Counted from the stretch's first letter, positions 1 through 9,188 are shown. The stretch is DNA of 64,000 nt from a bacterium (GCA_030428205.1 JAUIBK010000011.1:33142-97141); one strand, 5' to 3'. Notes: a model not told the origin generated them from the sequence alone. Made by a program: numbers and translations.

Positions 1-719
1 CCGGCCTGCGAACAGAGATCCTTGCGTACCTCTTCATAGATGCGGACCTGTGAGGCCGATTCGATGAGGTCGTGATTGTTTTGTATAGAATCCCAGCAAG
101 CAGCTTCGATACTAAACTCAGCACGAGCAGCGTGTCGTACAGCTCGAATCATCCGTACAGGATCTTCCTGGAAGCGTACATCGGGATCCCCAATAATGCG
201 AATAATTTGGTTCTCATGGTCTTCCATTCCACCGACGTAATCAATGATGGAGAAAGTTGAGAGATCGTAGAACAAGCCATTAATAGTAAGATCGCGACGG
301 GTTGCGTCAGTAGCAGCGGTACCAAAGGTATTGTTATGCTTTTTCTTTAAATCTTCTTCTGTTGCATTTGGATCGATCGGTTCATCAATATCTCGAAACG
401 TCGAGACTTCAATAATCTTATTTCCGCGGAAATAAATGTGAGCAAGCTTAAAGCGGCGACCGATAATTCGACAATTACGAAAGAGGTTTTTAATTCTTCG
501 TGGGGTAGCGTCGGTTGCAATGTCAAAGTCTTTGGGCTTTTTCTTTAGGAGGAGATCTCTTACCCCTCCACCAACGAGATACGCTTTATAGCCATGCCGT
601 ATTAAGCGGTACATGATCTTTAAGGCATCGGGATCAATATTGCTGCGGGAAAGACAATGGTCGTTCCGTGAATAGATGACAGGCTCAATCTCTGTCTTGT
701 TGTCCTCAGGGGCATTCAT
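1..719 (-). CDS. pcnB: Poly(A) polymerase / tRNA nucleotidyltransferase family, 5' part (3' end outside window)
   Basis: I translated this region by hand from the minus strand. It begins MNAPEDNKTEIEPV at 719 and stays open to the window edge, so only about 239 residues are visible. The nucleotidyltransferase core is clear: the LVGGGVRDLLL loop, the metal-binding DFDIATDATP motif, and the TRRDLTINGLFYDL and DPVRMIRAVRHAAR motifs. The spacing and the YKAYLVGGGVRD start resemble bacterial poly(A) polymerase I (PcnB), which adds 3' A tails to RNA for decay, more than CCA-adding enzymes. The C-terminal part that separates the two families lies outside the window. A weak AGAAG precedes the ATG. 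Confidence 0.85.
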   Translation of the reverse strand, partial: MNAPEDNKTEIEPVIYSRNDHCLSRSNIDPDALKIMYRLIRHGYKAYLVGGGVRDLLLKKKPKDFDIATDATPRRIKNLFRNCRIIGRRFKLAHIYFRGNKIIEVSTFRDIDEPIDPNATEEDLKKKHNNTFGTAATDATRRDLTINGLFYDLSTFSIIDYVGGMEDHENQIIRIIGDPDVRFQEDPVRMIRAVRHAARAEFSIEAACWDSIQNNHDLIESASQVRIYEEVRKDLCSQA

Positions 720-1113
720 AATACTTCTAGTGTGGTGATAATAAAGTTGTTTCACCCAAGACGAAAGCCTCGCGTATTCGCCGAAGCGCGAAAAGTCCCG
801 AAGGGAGTAAGACGGTGGGCTTGGGTTATTCTTCGGCTTCCATTGTGCCTGCCTTGCTCGGACACGGCAACATTTGCCTAAAATACTAGTAATTCTATGT
901 ATTTTTGTACCTGCAAATGTATTTCCGTGAATCTCGTAGGGGTTTTCTCTTAAGTTCTCTGTTCTCGTCGTCGAATTTCTATTTGTGTGCAGTGCTTTGC
1001 AACATGTGAAGTTGTTGTGCTTCCCGCCCCATAGATGTCGTGTGTTAATAACTGTGAATATGCTTGCGTACAACGAGCGCCCCTGAACTGTTACGCTCAA
1101 GGAGGAGAGTGGC
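720..1113. other. Intergenic gap between pcnB and a small gene
   Basis: This 394-bp gap separates divergent genes. It must hold both promoters, but I could not pick a convincing -35/-10 pair. The stretch 780-845 is rich in short CGAAG/CTTCGG words with weak inverted symmetry, similar in flavour to the repeat elements elsewhere in the window. The right end has a strong AAGGAGGAG Shine-Dalgarno for the gene at 1114. Confidence 0.4.
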
Positions 1114-1344
1114 ATGGGAAGGCCAATATACCCATACGAAATGGTGGATCCGGATTTCTCTTGGTTGATTTCGAACTTCCAGGAGAACCATCCACATTAT
1201 ATAGCTGTTGAAGACGGCTGTCTCCCAGTTGTTTTTATTGGGAACAGAGACTCTTTAACGGAAGAGCAGTTTGTTCAAGACGATACACCTCCTGCACTTC
1301 CACAGCATCCTGCAGATGTTGATGGAGAATGTGTAGAGGGATAG
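1114..1344 (+). CDS. Small acidic protein of unknown function
   Basis: A 76-residue protein with no family I recognise. Coding is supported by a textbook Shine-Dalgarno (AAGGAGGAG, about 6 nt before the ATG) and by a strong intrinsic terminator 68 bp after the stop, which together make a monocistronic unit. The protein is acidic, has no signal peptide or membrane segment, and is rich in aromatics near the N terminus (MGRPIYPYEMVDPDFSWL). The C terminus is Pro/Asp/Glu-rich and probably disordered. It is most likely a cytoplasmic lineage-specific protein. Confidence 0.65.
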   Translation: MGRPIYPYEMVDPDFSWLISNFQENHPHYIAVEDGCLPVVFIGNRDSLTEEQFVQDDTPPALPQHPADVDGECVEG

Positions 1345-1411
1345 TACGTTGAGACAGTAGTTGAAGAAGTACAGTTCCCCAGGAACCATTTCTCCAGGGA
1401 GCTGACGGAGG

Positions 1412-1454
1412 CGTCGGAGAGAATGTTGAAGTTCTCTCCGACGTTTGTTTTTTT
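1412..1454 (+). terminator. Rho-independent terminator
   Basis: There is a perfect 12-bp stem: 1412-1423 pairs with 1432-1443 around an 8-nt loop, followed by a T-rich tract (TTTGTTTTTTT) at 1444-1454. It terminates the small gene at 1114-1344. Confidence 0.9.
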
Positions 1455-1789
1455 AGGGATACTTACCCCCTTAAGCTGCCTCGTTCACTATCTTTGTGAA
1501 AAATCTGAGGTTGTTATCTCATGCCAGTTCTGGTTCAAATGAGCTCGATTATTGATATTCAATGCAAAGGATGGTGATGCTTCAAATGAGTTCATCGACG
1601 CTTTGGCCCTTTACCGAGGTGTTTGAGAATTTTTCTTTCACACAGCTCGGGGGCATCCTCATCCATTGCATCTGCCCAATACTGAGATGATTGCCAAGGA
1701 ATAACCCCGTTGATTTCAGAGCCTTGCGCGGTGTGCTGCTTGCTTCAAAGAGCAAGGGTATGCGAAAATCTACTATTTTGTAAAATTAT
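1455..1789. other. Intergenic gap without a recognisable gene
   Basis: I see no convincing coding region here. A small hairpin (CTTGCT/AGCAAG) lies near 1739-1755, just before the promoter of the next gene. Two similar words, GTTCAAATGAG and CTTCAAATGAG, lie about 50 bp apart near 1530-1590. Their meaning is unclear. Confidence 0.35.
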
Positions 1790-1818
1790 TACAACTTTTG
1801 AGGTTTTTCTGGTATAAT
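1789..1818 (+). promoter_or_regulatory. Sigma70-type promoter with extended -10
   Basis: A TGGTATAAT extended -10 has its hexamer TATAAT at 1813-1818, and a weak -35 (TTACAA) at 1789-1794 with an 18-bp spacer. The position implies transcription starts near 1825. That rules out the upstream in-frame ATG at 1798 and supports the ATG at 1858. Confidence 0.7.
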
Positions 1819-1857
1819 AGCCTTAGTAGAGGTTTTTTTATAGAAGGTTTGAATATC

Positions 1858-2406
1858 ATGAAACGATATCTAGTAGCTTTTCTTTGCGTTTTTGCTCTCT
1901 CTTCAACATCGTTCGCAGATGAAAGAGTGCATCGTATAAAGAAAGAGGGGGCGTGTCTCTCTCATCCATTAGCCGAACAGGCTGCTGACCAAGTGGAAAC
2001 CTCTCTTCCTAACTGTCAGTCTCGTGGTTTTCAATATGGTACACCACCCAAAGGGGGCGACAGGCGCTCTCCTACTTTTACCTGTAATGATCCAGTTGCT
2101 AAAGCTCAAGCTATTCAAACCCTCGCTGGTAAGTTGGGTTTGGCGGGTAAGCTTTGTTTGGACCTGTGGTGCTGGTCGGGAAGCTGTGGGCCAGATAGCT
2201 TATATTCAGCTCCAGACAGTTATTGGAAGCTCCGTCTTGTAAAAGATTGTGGTGAAGACATAAATGAGCCAGAAAGATTTCATGAAGAATCAGCAGGTTT
2301 AGATGATACTGAGGAGTGTCAGTGCTATTATGAGTTATATCTTCACTCCCAGGAGCATCGAGCAGAACCTCCTATTCTCCAAGCTGGGAGCTGTAGCTGT
2401 AATTAA
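1858..2406 (+). CDS. Secreted cysteine-rich protein of unknown function
   Basis: The 182-residue product starts with a classical signal peptide (MKRYLVAFLCVFALSSTSFA, cleavage expected before DERVH). The mature part is small and cysteine-rich, including CLDLWCWSGSCG, ECQCYYELY and a terminal CSCN, which suggests several disulfides in the periplasm or outside the cell. I chose this start because the extended reading frame would run through the promoter -10 box. A GAAGG lies about 10 nt upstream. I do not recognise the family. The hairpin-rich block 2427-2676 follows the stop. Confidence 0.7.
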   Translation: MKRYLVAFLCVFALSSTSFADERVHRIKKEGACLSHPLAEQAADQVETSLPNCQSRGFQYGTPPKGGDRRSPTFTCNDPVAKAQAIQTLAGKLGLAGKLCLDLWCWSGSCGPDSLYSAPDSYWKLRLVKDCGEDINEPERFHEESAGLDDTEECQCYYELYLHSQEHRAEPPILQAGSCSCN

Positions 2407-2426
2407 TACTATACTCTAAACTCAGG

Positions 2427-2683
2427 TTTGTCGCAGACAAAACTGATTGAGTATAAAATGCGAAGCATTTTCGAGGCCCTCTCGGGGAGGCTGAACGGCT
2501 CATTTATGGGCCTGGGGAAGACAACTATACCCCGTGCAGATAAACGCGTGAAAGCGATCAGCTTTCACGCCACCATGCGCGACACAAAGATTCAGAGAGC
2601 ACGACAACCCTGATCTCACGGGGCATATACTCCCCGTACTTGAAATTCCCCGTTCAATGAGCGGGGATGTGTCCCCAGCCTCC
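2427..2683. repeat. Hairpin-rich intergenic block with a dispersed repeat
   Basis: Five small hairpins lie in a row. TTTGTC/GACAAA (2427-2441), AAAATGC/GCATTTT (2455-2471) and a perfect 10-bp stem (2546-2555 with 2561-2570) come first. Then ACGGGG/CCCCGT (2618-2637) and GGGG/CCCC (2663-2676). The segment 2626-2662 matches the minus strand of 57961-57997 at 32 of 37 bases, and the hairpin after it is also shared, so this is a dispersed repeat. The apparent 61-codon reading frame here is not supported. Confidence 0.6.
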
Positions 2684-2744
2684 TATGCCCATAGTAGCAG
2701 GTTCGTCCACCGTAGCTTTCGCGAAGGAGGGAGGTATATCTGAG

Positions 2745-4121
2745 CTACGTGAGAGAGGCTCTGATCTCCTCTATGCGGTCTACGACGATCTTTCGATATT
2801 TCTCAAGGAGTTCTTCTGTTTCAGCTTCGAACCTCATCACGAGAACTGGTTGCGTGTTAGAGGCGCGAACAAGAGCCCAGCCCTTCTCGAATTCGATTCG
2901 AACACCATCGATAGTGTTTACGGTGTACTCGCGAAAAGCTTCTACTGCTTTCTTAGGGATTTCGAACTTGATCTCCTCAGGGCAGTCAACGCGTATTTCT
3001 GGAGTGTTTACCACGTGTGGGAGGTCTGCGAGGAGTTCAGAAGCTTTCTGATCTGTTTCGCTCAGTATCTCAGCGAGACGACACGAAGAGTAGAGCGCGT
3101 CGTCAAAGCCAAAGAAGCGGTGCTTGAAGAAGATATGGCCGCTCATTTCCCCGCCGAGTTCTCCGCCTGTTTCTTTGAGCTTGTTTTTGATGAGAGAGTG
3201 GCCTGTTTTCCACATGATGGCATTGGCACCACGGGCCTCGAGATCACTAAAGAGCCTTGAAGAGCACTTCACGTCTCCAATAATGGTGGCGTTTGGGATT
3301 TCCTTTAGAATTTCACGGCCAAAGAGGAGGAGAAGCATGTCACCGAAAATGACATCACCATTTTCATCAACAGCTCCAATGCGATCGGCATCACCGTCCC
3401 ACCCGATTCCAAGATCGGCCCCTGTTTCTCGCACTTTATTTTGCAGATCGACGATGTTTTTTAACTCGGTTGGATCTGGATGGTGGTTAGGAAATGTACC
3501 GTCTGGTTCGCAGTAGAGTTCAATAACTTCAATGCCGAGTCCACGTAACACTTCGGGGCCAACAAGACCACCAACGCCGTTTCCAGCATCAACGACGATC
3601 TTCAGCTTTCTGTCGCCCATATGGGGTTTTGTGTTTTCAATGAGGTATGAAATGTATTCAGGCTGAATGGCAGCATCTGTGATTGTTCCCGCAGATGTGC
3701 TTGAGTTGCTCCCAGAGAGTTTCTGCATGCGAGAGAGGATCTCTTGAATCTGCTCCCCGGAGAGGGTGCGCTGCCCAAGGCAGATTTTAAAACCGTTCAT
3801 GTCTGATGGGTTGTGGCTCCCGGTAACCTGAATGCCCCCACCGTAGTTTCTATGAAAAATGGAAAAGTAGAGTTGAGGAGTTGGACCCATTCCAGTGTGA
3901 AAAACGTTGAGTCCTTCAGCGGCAATGCCTTCCCCAAGTGCTTTAGCGTAGGTAGGAGATGTCTGCCGGCAATCGTGGCCGATGGCAATGTCCGTCTTGC
4001 CTTCGTCTCTTGCGAGTGTTGCGTAAGCACGGCCGAGGAGGTGAGCGAATGCCTCGCTGAGATCAACGTCAACGGTGCCACGAATATCGTATTCACGAAA
4101 AATTTGAGGGTTAAGTTTCAT
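2745..4121 (-). CDS. Phosphomannomutase/phosphoglucomutase
   Basis: A 458-residue alpha-D-phosphohexomutase that interconverts hexose 6- and 1-phosphates, probably for envelope polysaccharide. All four signature elements are visible, numbered from the ATG at 4121: the phosphoserine loop TGSHNP (Ser about 102), the Mg loop DGDADR (242-247), the sugar-specificity loop GEMSGH (324-329) and the phosphate-binding RASNTQPV near the C terminus. Length and order match the ManB/AlgC bifunctional class. A GTG at 4151 overlaps the upstream stop, but the ATG at 4121 has an AGGAAA ribosome site and starts right at the conserved NPQIFREYDIRG. It lies 29 bp downstream of the SurA-like gene, so co-transcription is likely. 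Confidence 0.93.
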   Translation of the reverse strand: MKLNPQIFREYDIRGTVDVDLSEAFAHLLGRAYATLARDEGKTDIAIGHDCRQTSPTYAKALGEGIAAEGLNVFHTGMGPTPQLYFSIFHRNYGGGIQVTGSHNPSDMNGFKICLGQRTLSGEQIQEILSRMQKLSGSNSSTSAGTITDAAIQPEYISYLIENTKPHMGDRKLKIVVDAGNGVGGLVGPEVLRGLGIEVIELYCEPDGTFPNHHPDPTELKNIVDLQNKVRETGADLGIGWDGDADRIGAVDENGDVIFGDMLLLLFGREILKEIPNATIIGDVKCSSRLFSDLEARGANAIMWKTGHSLIKNKLKETGGELGGEMSGHIFFKHRFFGFDDALYSSCRLAEILSETDQKASELLADLPHVVNTPEIRVDCPEEIKFEIPKKAVEAFREYTVNTIDGVRIEFEKGWALVRASNTQPVLVMRFEAETEELLEKYRKIVVDRIEEIRASLT

Positions 4122-4150
4122 ATCTAGATTTCCTGTTTTGATAGAGAACA

Positions 4151-5107
4151 CTAAAGCTTTCGCTCTACGGCATGAAGCTTATAAAGCTCACTAGAAAAAT
4201 ATGATTGCATCTTGCTCTGAAGTTTCTGTTGTTCGAGCGTTTTTCGGATTTCAGCTCTAAGATGTTCTTGCTGTTCGTCGTCGTCGTCACTATAGCGCTC
4301 TTCGACATGGAAGAGGTGGAAACCCGCGTCTGTTTGCACGATTTCGCTTGTTTCGTCTTCTTCAAGCGAGAAGACAGCATCGAAGATTTGGCTGCTTAAA
4401 TCTTCTTCAGCAATAACACCAAGGAGTCCTCCATCGGCTCGTTCCGAGCTCTCGGAGTGTTTTCTTGCAAGTGTTGGAAAGTCGTCGTCTTCGAGCTCTA
4501 GCTGAATAGCCTCAATAAGCTCTTTGGCGTCTGTTTCTGTACGATCCTCTCGGGAAATAAAAATCTGTCGGAGTTTGAGTTTATTTCCGCTATGAGAAAG
4601 TTCTGGGTGCTCTTCAAGGTGTCGATCGATCTCTTCCTCGGAGATACTTATTCCTTTTCTCATCATTGAAGAGGCAAGCTTTGACCGCAAGATGTCAAAT
4701 TTCACTTGATGTTGGTACTTATCTTTGGAGATTCCTTCTTTCTCAAGCGCTTTCTGAAAATCTTCTGGCGAGAGGCCGTTTCGGGTTGCTATCTCTGAGA
4801 TGTAACCTGATATCTCGTTGTTTGTTACAGACAGCTTTTGGGAGAGTGCTTCTTCCTCGATAAGTTTCTCAAGAATGAGAGCATCAAGCACATAGCGCAC
4901 TTCTGGATTACGTGATGCCTCAGAGAGTGTCATTGACTCGTTCTTGGGCATACGGCTGGTAACCTCACGTAATGTGATAGGTTTGCCATTGACACTCGCG
5001 ATAATAGCATCAACAAGCTGTCGCTTTGACGGGGCGGCAGAAAGAGGTGTAGAGCAGATGAGGAAAGAAGTTGTGATGGCAGTGAAAAGAGCGAAATAGC
5101 GAGTCAT
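4151..5107 (-). CDS. SurA/PpiC-type periplasmic peptidyl-prolyl isomerase
   Basis: A 318-residue exported folding factor. It starts with a signal peptide (MTRYFALFTAITTSFLICS, cleavage after PLSAA), followed by a SurA N-terminal helical domain (VDAIIASVNGKPITLREV). One parvulin domain follows, with the KLRQIFIS strand, the SERADGGLLG loop and the AGFHLFHVEER end. Canonical SurA has two parvulin domains, so this is a shortened version closer to PrsA/PpiC. It is expected to assist outer-membrane protein folding. The chosen ATG has AAGGG upstream; earlier in-frame starts would bury the signal peptide. Confidence 0.85.
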   Translation of the reverse strand: MTRYFALFTAITTSFLICSTPLSAAPSKRQLVDAIIASVNGKPITLREVTSRMPKNESMTLSEASRNPEVRYVLDALILEKLIEEEALSQKLSVTNNEISGYISEIATRNGLSPEDFQKALEKEGISKDKYQHQVKFDILRSKLASSMMRKGISISEEEIDRHLEEHPELSHSGNKLKLRQIFISREDRTETDAKELIEAIQLELEDDDFPTLARKHSESSERADGGLLGVIAEEDLSSQIFDAVFSLEEDETSEIVQTDAGFHLFHVEERYSDDDDEQQEHLRAEIRKTLEQQKLQSKMQSYFSSELYKLHAVERKL

Positions 5108-5296
5108 ACAGAAACCCTTATAAGATGACATTTGTGCCGAAAACTGTAGCATGATCCGGCTGAAGTGCAAGAGTGGAGCGCTCAGAACATAAAATAGGAT
5201 CACAGAGGCGTACAGAGGAAGAGAGGGGGCCTAGGAGTCCTCGATGAAGAGGCTCTTGGAGCAGTCCCAAATGTTTTGAGCTAAGATATGCACTAT

Positions 5297-8200
5297 CTAT
5301 GATGACAGCTGCTCAAGGAGTTGAATGAGTTGTCGGTAGAGCTTTGGAGGGGTAGTAGACGTGTAAGATTCGCTCAGTACTGTTAAGCGGTGAGGACCGC
5401 TCGAGCGAAAACCTTCTGGTTCTTTCTCAAGAAGTTTGAGGTACTTATCAGCATCAATAGGCGCCTTGGGTGAGAACGAAAACGAAATAGAGTTTTCAGT
5501 AATATCAGCTTTGAGCACTCCAAATCGGCGGAGCATTCCACGAAAGGTCATCAAGTCAAAGAGAGCTTCAACTACATCAGGCAGCGGACCGAATCTATCT
5601 TCTGTCTCCTTGAGGAGATCGAAAGAAGCCTCCTCAGAAGAGATTCCTGAGAGTCGTTGATAGAGGATAAGCCTCTCAGAGATGTCGGGTATGTAGTACT
5701 CAGGAACGAAAGCACTCGCTTCGATTTTTACTTCAGGCTCAATAAACTCTTCAACGCTTAGTTCATCACCACTTAAATGATGAATCGCCTCTTTGAGAAT
5801 TTTCATATAGAGCTCAAAGCCAACAGCGAGGACGCTCCCAGATTGTTCTTTTCCAAGTAGGTTTCCTGCGCCACGAATCTCTAAGTCACGAATAGCAAGA
5901 TTAAACCCAAGACCGAGATCGTCAAGAGACTGGAGGGCACGAAGGCGCTCTTGGGCATCAGCAGTGAGTTTCTTTTTCTTCGGAACGAGGAAATAACAGT
6001 ATGCTTGTCGAGAGCTGCGACCTACCCGACCACGGAGTTGGTAAAGCTGAGCAAGGCCAAAAGCATCGGCACGGTTGATGAGCATCGTATTGGCGTTTGG
6101 AATATCAATTCCAGATTCGATGATCGTTGTTGCCACAAGCACATCGATTTCATGATTCAAGAAACGGAGCATTATTTTCTCAAGCTGATGTTCCGGCATC
6201 TGTCCGTGTGCATACTCAAAGCGAGCTTCGGGAATAAGCTCTTTGAGTTCAGAGGTTACAAGATCGATGCTCTGAACCCTGTTATGGACGAAAAAGCACT
6301 GACCACTTCGTTGTAGCTCACGCATGATGGCATCACGGATAAGTGTTTCATCTTTGGCTGCAACATATGTGCGAACGGTGCGCCTATCGATTGGGGGGGT
6401 GCTGATAATACTAATGTCTCTGAGATCTAAGAGTGACATGTGGAGCGTGCGGGGAATCGGTGTGGCGGTGAGTGTCAGGACGTCGATGTCTTTGCGTAAC
6501 TGTTTCAGCTTTTCTTTTTGCTTAACGCCAAAGCGGTGTTCTTCATCAACAATGAGCAGACCGAGGTCTCGAAAGGTTACATCCCTCTGTAGGAGTTTGT
6601 GAGTCCCAAGAATAACATCTATTTTTCCCTCAGCGACCTCTTGGAGAACAAGTTTGTTTTTTTTAGGAGGATAGAAGCGGCTTACAGCACCAACACGAAT
6701 GGGAAAGTCACGAAAACGCTTCTGGAAAGTTTCTTTGTGTTGTTCAACGAGGATAGTTGTAGGCGCAAGCACGGCAACCTGCTTCCCATCTTGAGTGGCT
6801 TTGTAGGCAGCGCGTAGTGCGATTTCTGTTTTTCCAAAGCCAACATCACCACATACAAGTCGGTCCATCGGGCGTTCGGTGGACATATCTGCAAGTGTTT
6901 CTTCGATTGCTTTGAATTGATCTTCTGTTTCTGAGTACGGAAATCCGTCGGCAAAAATCTCATCGTCGGCATTTGGTGCGGGATATTGCCAACCTTTCGT
7001 GATAGAACGGGCTGCATAGAGACGAATGAGTTCTCCAGCTAAGGTTGCAACTGATTCTCGAACTTTTTGTTTCGTCTTTTTCCACTTTTGTGAGCTGAGT
7101 TTATCAAGGACGGGGGCTTGCCCCTCTGCGCCAGAAAAACGTTGGAGGATGCTAATGTTTGTTAGGGGGAGATAGAGAAGGCTATCAGCGTACTCTATTT
7201 GCAGGAGATCACTTCCAACTCCCTCTACTTCCATGTGAGTAAAGCCGCGATAAATACCGATACCGTAGTCTGCGTGGACTACATAATCATTCTCTTTGAG
7301 CTGAGAGAGTGAGCCGAGTAGCTTCTTGATGTTTGTTTCGGCTTTTATGGAGCGGCGGTAAGATCGTTCCCCGAAGATTTCTGCTTCAGCAACAAGTGAG
7401 AGTCTTTCAGAGGGAATTTGTGTGCCAGACGACAAGTGACCGAGCAAGATTATAAGCGGTGCTCGTTTGAGTCCATTGGCCCAAGCTTCTCCACTGAGCT
7501 CTGGCTCAAATGGGGCGTCATACCCGAGATCGAGGAGGATGCGCTCGAGCCGTCGGGCTCGCTGCTCGGAGCCAACAACAAAACCTATGCGGTAGTTTTT
7601 TTCTCTCCATTTCTCAATTTTCTGTTTGAGAGGAGCAAAGGCATCCCCGGTGCCAACGCTTGTTTTTAAGCGAGTAGAGAGTTCGGTCTGGTGAAAGCTG
7701 ATAATTTTATGTTGCTCATCTTCTTGGTTCGATTTTGTTGAGGTCAGAAGCTCTAGTTCGTCGAGCGCGATAAGACAGCGCTTTTTGCATTCATGAAGCA
7801 GTGTTGTGCTATCTACAAAAACATCCTCTTTTTTGGGAATGAGGTAGTGCTCCTGTGTAAGTCGTTCTTCCCTCTCTGTTATCTGCTCCCACGCGGTATC
7901 GATGGTTTGCGTAATACCAAATTCGTCAACAAGAACAACGGGCGTTTCTCTCCTGCAGTAATCAAAGAAATTCCCGAGCGGAAGATAGAGGGACTGAAGA
8001 ACTTCAGCGCCTGCGGGGCGAGTTGCATTGCGAAGTTCGTGAATATACTGAGCAACTTCGCGTGGTGGACTTTCGAGAAGTTTTGCGCGATCTTTGATTT
8101 TTGCTATGGCGCCGTCGACTTGTTGTTTGAGTCGTTGGTAAAATGGATAAAAGATAAATTCACTGACAGGAAGCACTTCAGCTTTTGTGAGAGCCTTCAT

Positions 8201-8809
8201 ACTTCGTTGCGATTCTGAGTGGAAAATACGAAGTTGGTGTACGTGCTCACCGAGAAATTCGCATCGTACAGGATGCTCAACAAGCCCCGGATGAAAATCT
8301 AGAACACCTCCACGAACAGCATACTCTCCAACTTCTTCAACAAGTGACACTTTTTCGTATCCAAGAATGCAGAGTCTCTTTTCGAGTTCTTCTTTGGAGA
8401 GCTTCATTGCCGTCGTCAGTGTGAGTGTTGGCGAGAGCAGAAGTTCTGGAGTTGGGACTTTACTGAGAAGCGAGTGTACGTGAGTGATGACGACAACACG
8501 TTCTTGTCGGAGTAGTTTGTGAAGGCAAGCAATACGTTGAGCGCAGAGGTAGCTACCTGGGGAAACAGGCTCGAAAGGGAGCGTCTCCCAATCTGGAAAA
8601 TCATAGCAGGGGATGTCTCGACAGAAGAACTGAAGATCTTCTTTGAGTTCAAGCGCTTGGTTCTTGTCTCTCGTTACAACGACACAAGGGCCACGTTTGG
8701 GGAGGTTTTGGGCTATAAACCAAGCTTTCGCCGCTCCTGTTAAGCCTCTAAATCGCACGAGATTTGCCTTGAAAGAGAATGAGAATGAGAACTTGTAAGG
8801 TACCCACAA
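5297..8809 (-). CDS. mfd: Transcription-repair coupling factor
   Basis: A full-length Mfd of 1170 residues (about 1150 in E. coli), the translocase that removes stalled RNA polymerase and recruits UvrA. The order is a UvrB-like N-terminal module (DFPDWETLPFEPVSPG), then the CarD-like RNA polymerase interaction domain (about 506-570, VHADYGIGIYRGF). The RecG-type motor carries Walker A GDVGFGKT (654-661), the DEEH box (755-758) and TATPIPRTLHMSL. The C-terminal TRCF domain follows. The start is TTG: AAAGGAG lies six bases upstream and no ATG fits. An odd FSFSFSFK stretch at residues 8-14 comes from a GAGAAT triplication. Confidence 0.97.
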   Translation of the reverse strand: MWVPYKFSFSFSFKANLVRFRGLTGAAKAWFIAQNLPKRGPCVVVTRDKNQALELKEDLQFFCRDIPCYDFPDWETLPFEPVSPGSYLCAQRIACLHKLLRQERVVVITHVHSLLSKVPTPELLLSPTLTLTTAMKLSKEELEKRLCILGYEKVSLVEEVGEYAVRGGVLDFHPGLVEHPVRCEFLGEHVHQLRIFHSESQRSMKALTKAEVLPVSEFIFYPFYQRLKQQVDGAIAKIKDRAKLLESPPREVAQYIHELRNATRPAGAEVLQSLYLPLGNFFDYCRRETPVVLVDEFGITQTIDTAWEQITEREERLTQEHYLIPKKEDVFVDSTTLLHECKKRCLIALDELELLTSTKSNQEDEQHKIISFHQTELSTRLKTSVGTGDAFAPLKQKIEKWREKNYRIGFVVGSEQRARRLERILLDLGYDAPFEPELSGEAWANGLKRAPLIILLGHLSSGTQIPSERLSLVAEAEIFGERSYRRSIKAETNIKKLLGSLSQLKENDYVVHADYGIGIYRGFTHMEVEGVGSDLLQIEYADSLLYLPLTNISILQRFSGAEGQAPVLDKLSSQKWKKTKQKVRESVATLAGELIRLYAARSITKGWQYPAPNADDEIFADGFPYSETEDQFKAIEETLADMSTERPMDRLVCGDVGFGKTEIALRAAYKATQDGKQVAVLAPTTILVEQHKETFQKRFRDFPIRVGAVSRFYPPKKNKLVLQEVAEGKIDVILGTHKLLQRDVTFRDLGLLIVDEEHRFGVKQKEKLKQLRKDIDVLTLTATPIPRTLHMSLLDLRDISIISTPPIDRRTVRTYVAAKDETLIRDAIMRELQRSGQCFFVHNRVQSIDLVTSELKELIPEARFEYAHGQMPEHQLEKIMLRFLNHEIDVLVATTIIESGIDIPNANTMLINRADAFGLAQLYQLRGRVGRSSRQAYCYFLVPKKKKLTADAQERLRALQSLDDLGLGFNLAIRDLEIRGAGNLLGKEQSGSVLAVGFELYMKILKEAIHHLSGDELSVEEFIEPEVKIEASAFVPEYYIPDISERLILYQRLSGISSEEASFDLLKETEDRFGPLPDVVEALFDLMTFRGMLRRFGVLKADITENSISFSFSPKAPIDADKYLKLLEKEPEGFRSSGPHRLTVLSESYTSTTPPKLYRQLIQLLEQLSS

Positions 8810-8825
8810 TTGTTCTCCTTTTCAA

Positions 8826-8854
8826 TTGCAGCAAGTAGTGAGATTGACTAGAAT
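8826..8854 (+). promoter_or_regulatory. Sigma70-type promoter of the Flp pilin gene
   Basis: TTGCAG at 8826-8831 and TAGAAT at 8849-8854 are separated by exactly 17 bp. Transcription would begin near 8861, which excludes the upstream in-frame ATG at 8858 and leaves a leader of about 60 nt before the ATG at 8924. Confidence 0.6.
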
Positions 8855-8923
8855 ACTATGAGCTTTCTCAACCCTTTAGTTTTTTTAGTAAATCTGGATA
8901 TATCATTGGCAGGGGATTCTATT

Positions 8924-9142
8924 ATGGCGGCTTATCATGACCAGTTTAATACTTTGCCAACTCCTCGTACACGTTTAGGAGATGGGGAGCTAGAAAGAGG
9001 CGCGACCATGGTTGAGTACGCCATCCTTATCATGCTTATCGTCCTCGTTGCTATTGCGGCTTTGCAAGCTCTTGGTGGTCAAGTGAGCGCTCAGTATAGT
9101 GGTATAGCCTCTTCTGTGGTTGATGCGAGCTCGAATAACTAG
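8924..9142 (+). CDS. Flp/Fap-type pilin subunit
   Basis: A 72-residue type IVb prepilin. It has a hydrophilic leader ending in ERG, then the processing motif G/ATMVEYAILIMLI with Glu and Tyr at +5 and +6, as in Flp pilins. A hydrophobic helix and a short polar tail follow. Cleavage by a prepilin peptidase (TadV-like) is expected after the Gly. The start was chosen from AGGGG 9 nt upstream and from the promoter position. No tad genes are nearby; the two PilT-type ATPases follow on the same strand. An alternative view is that it is an orphan pilin served by a distant tad or T4P locus. Confidence 0.85.
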   Translation: MAAYHDQFNTLPTPRTRLGDGELERGATMVEYAILIMLIVLVAIAALQALGGQVSAQYSGIASSVVDASSNN

Positions 9143-9159
9143 CGCGCTGTATCATAAGG

Positions 9160-9188
9160 TTATGAGAATACTGTTTTATTTCTCATAA
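9160..9188 (+). terminator. Hairpin after the pilin gene, possible terminator
   Basis: TTATGAGAA (9160-9168) pairs perfectly with TTCTCATAA (9180-9188). No T tract follows, so it may stabilise the pilin mRNA 3' end or end transcription only partly. Confidence 0.4.

Noticed and set aside
2428..2613. 61-codon plus-strand ORF after the secreted-protein gene
   Set aside because: No ribosome site, and the frame runs through the hairpins and dispersed repeat.
2667..3260. 197-codon ORF antisense to the phosphohexomutase gene
   Set aside because: Complementary to a strongly conserved enzyme gene; no family and no ribosome site.
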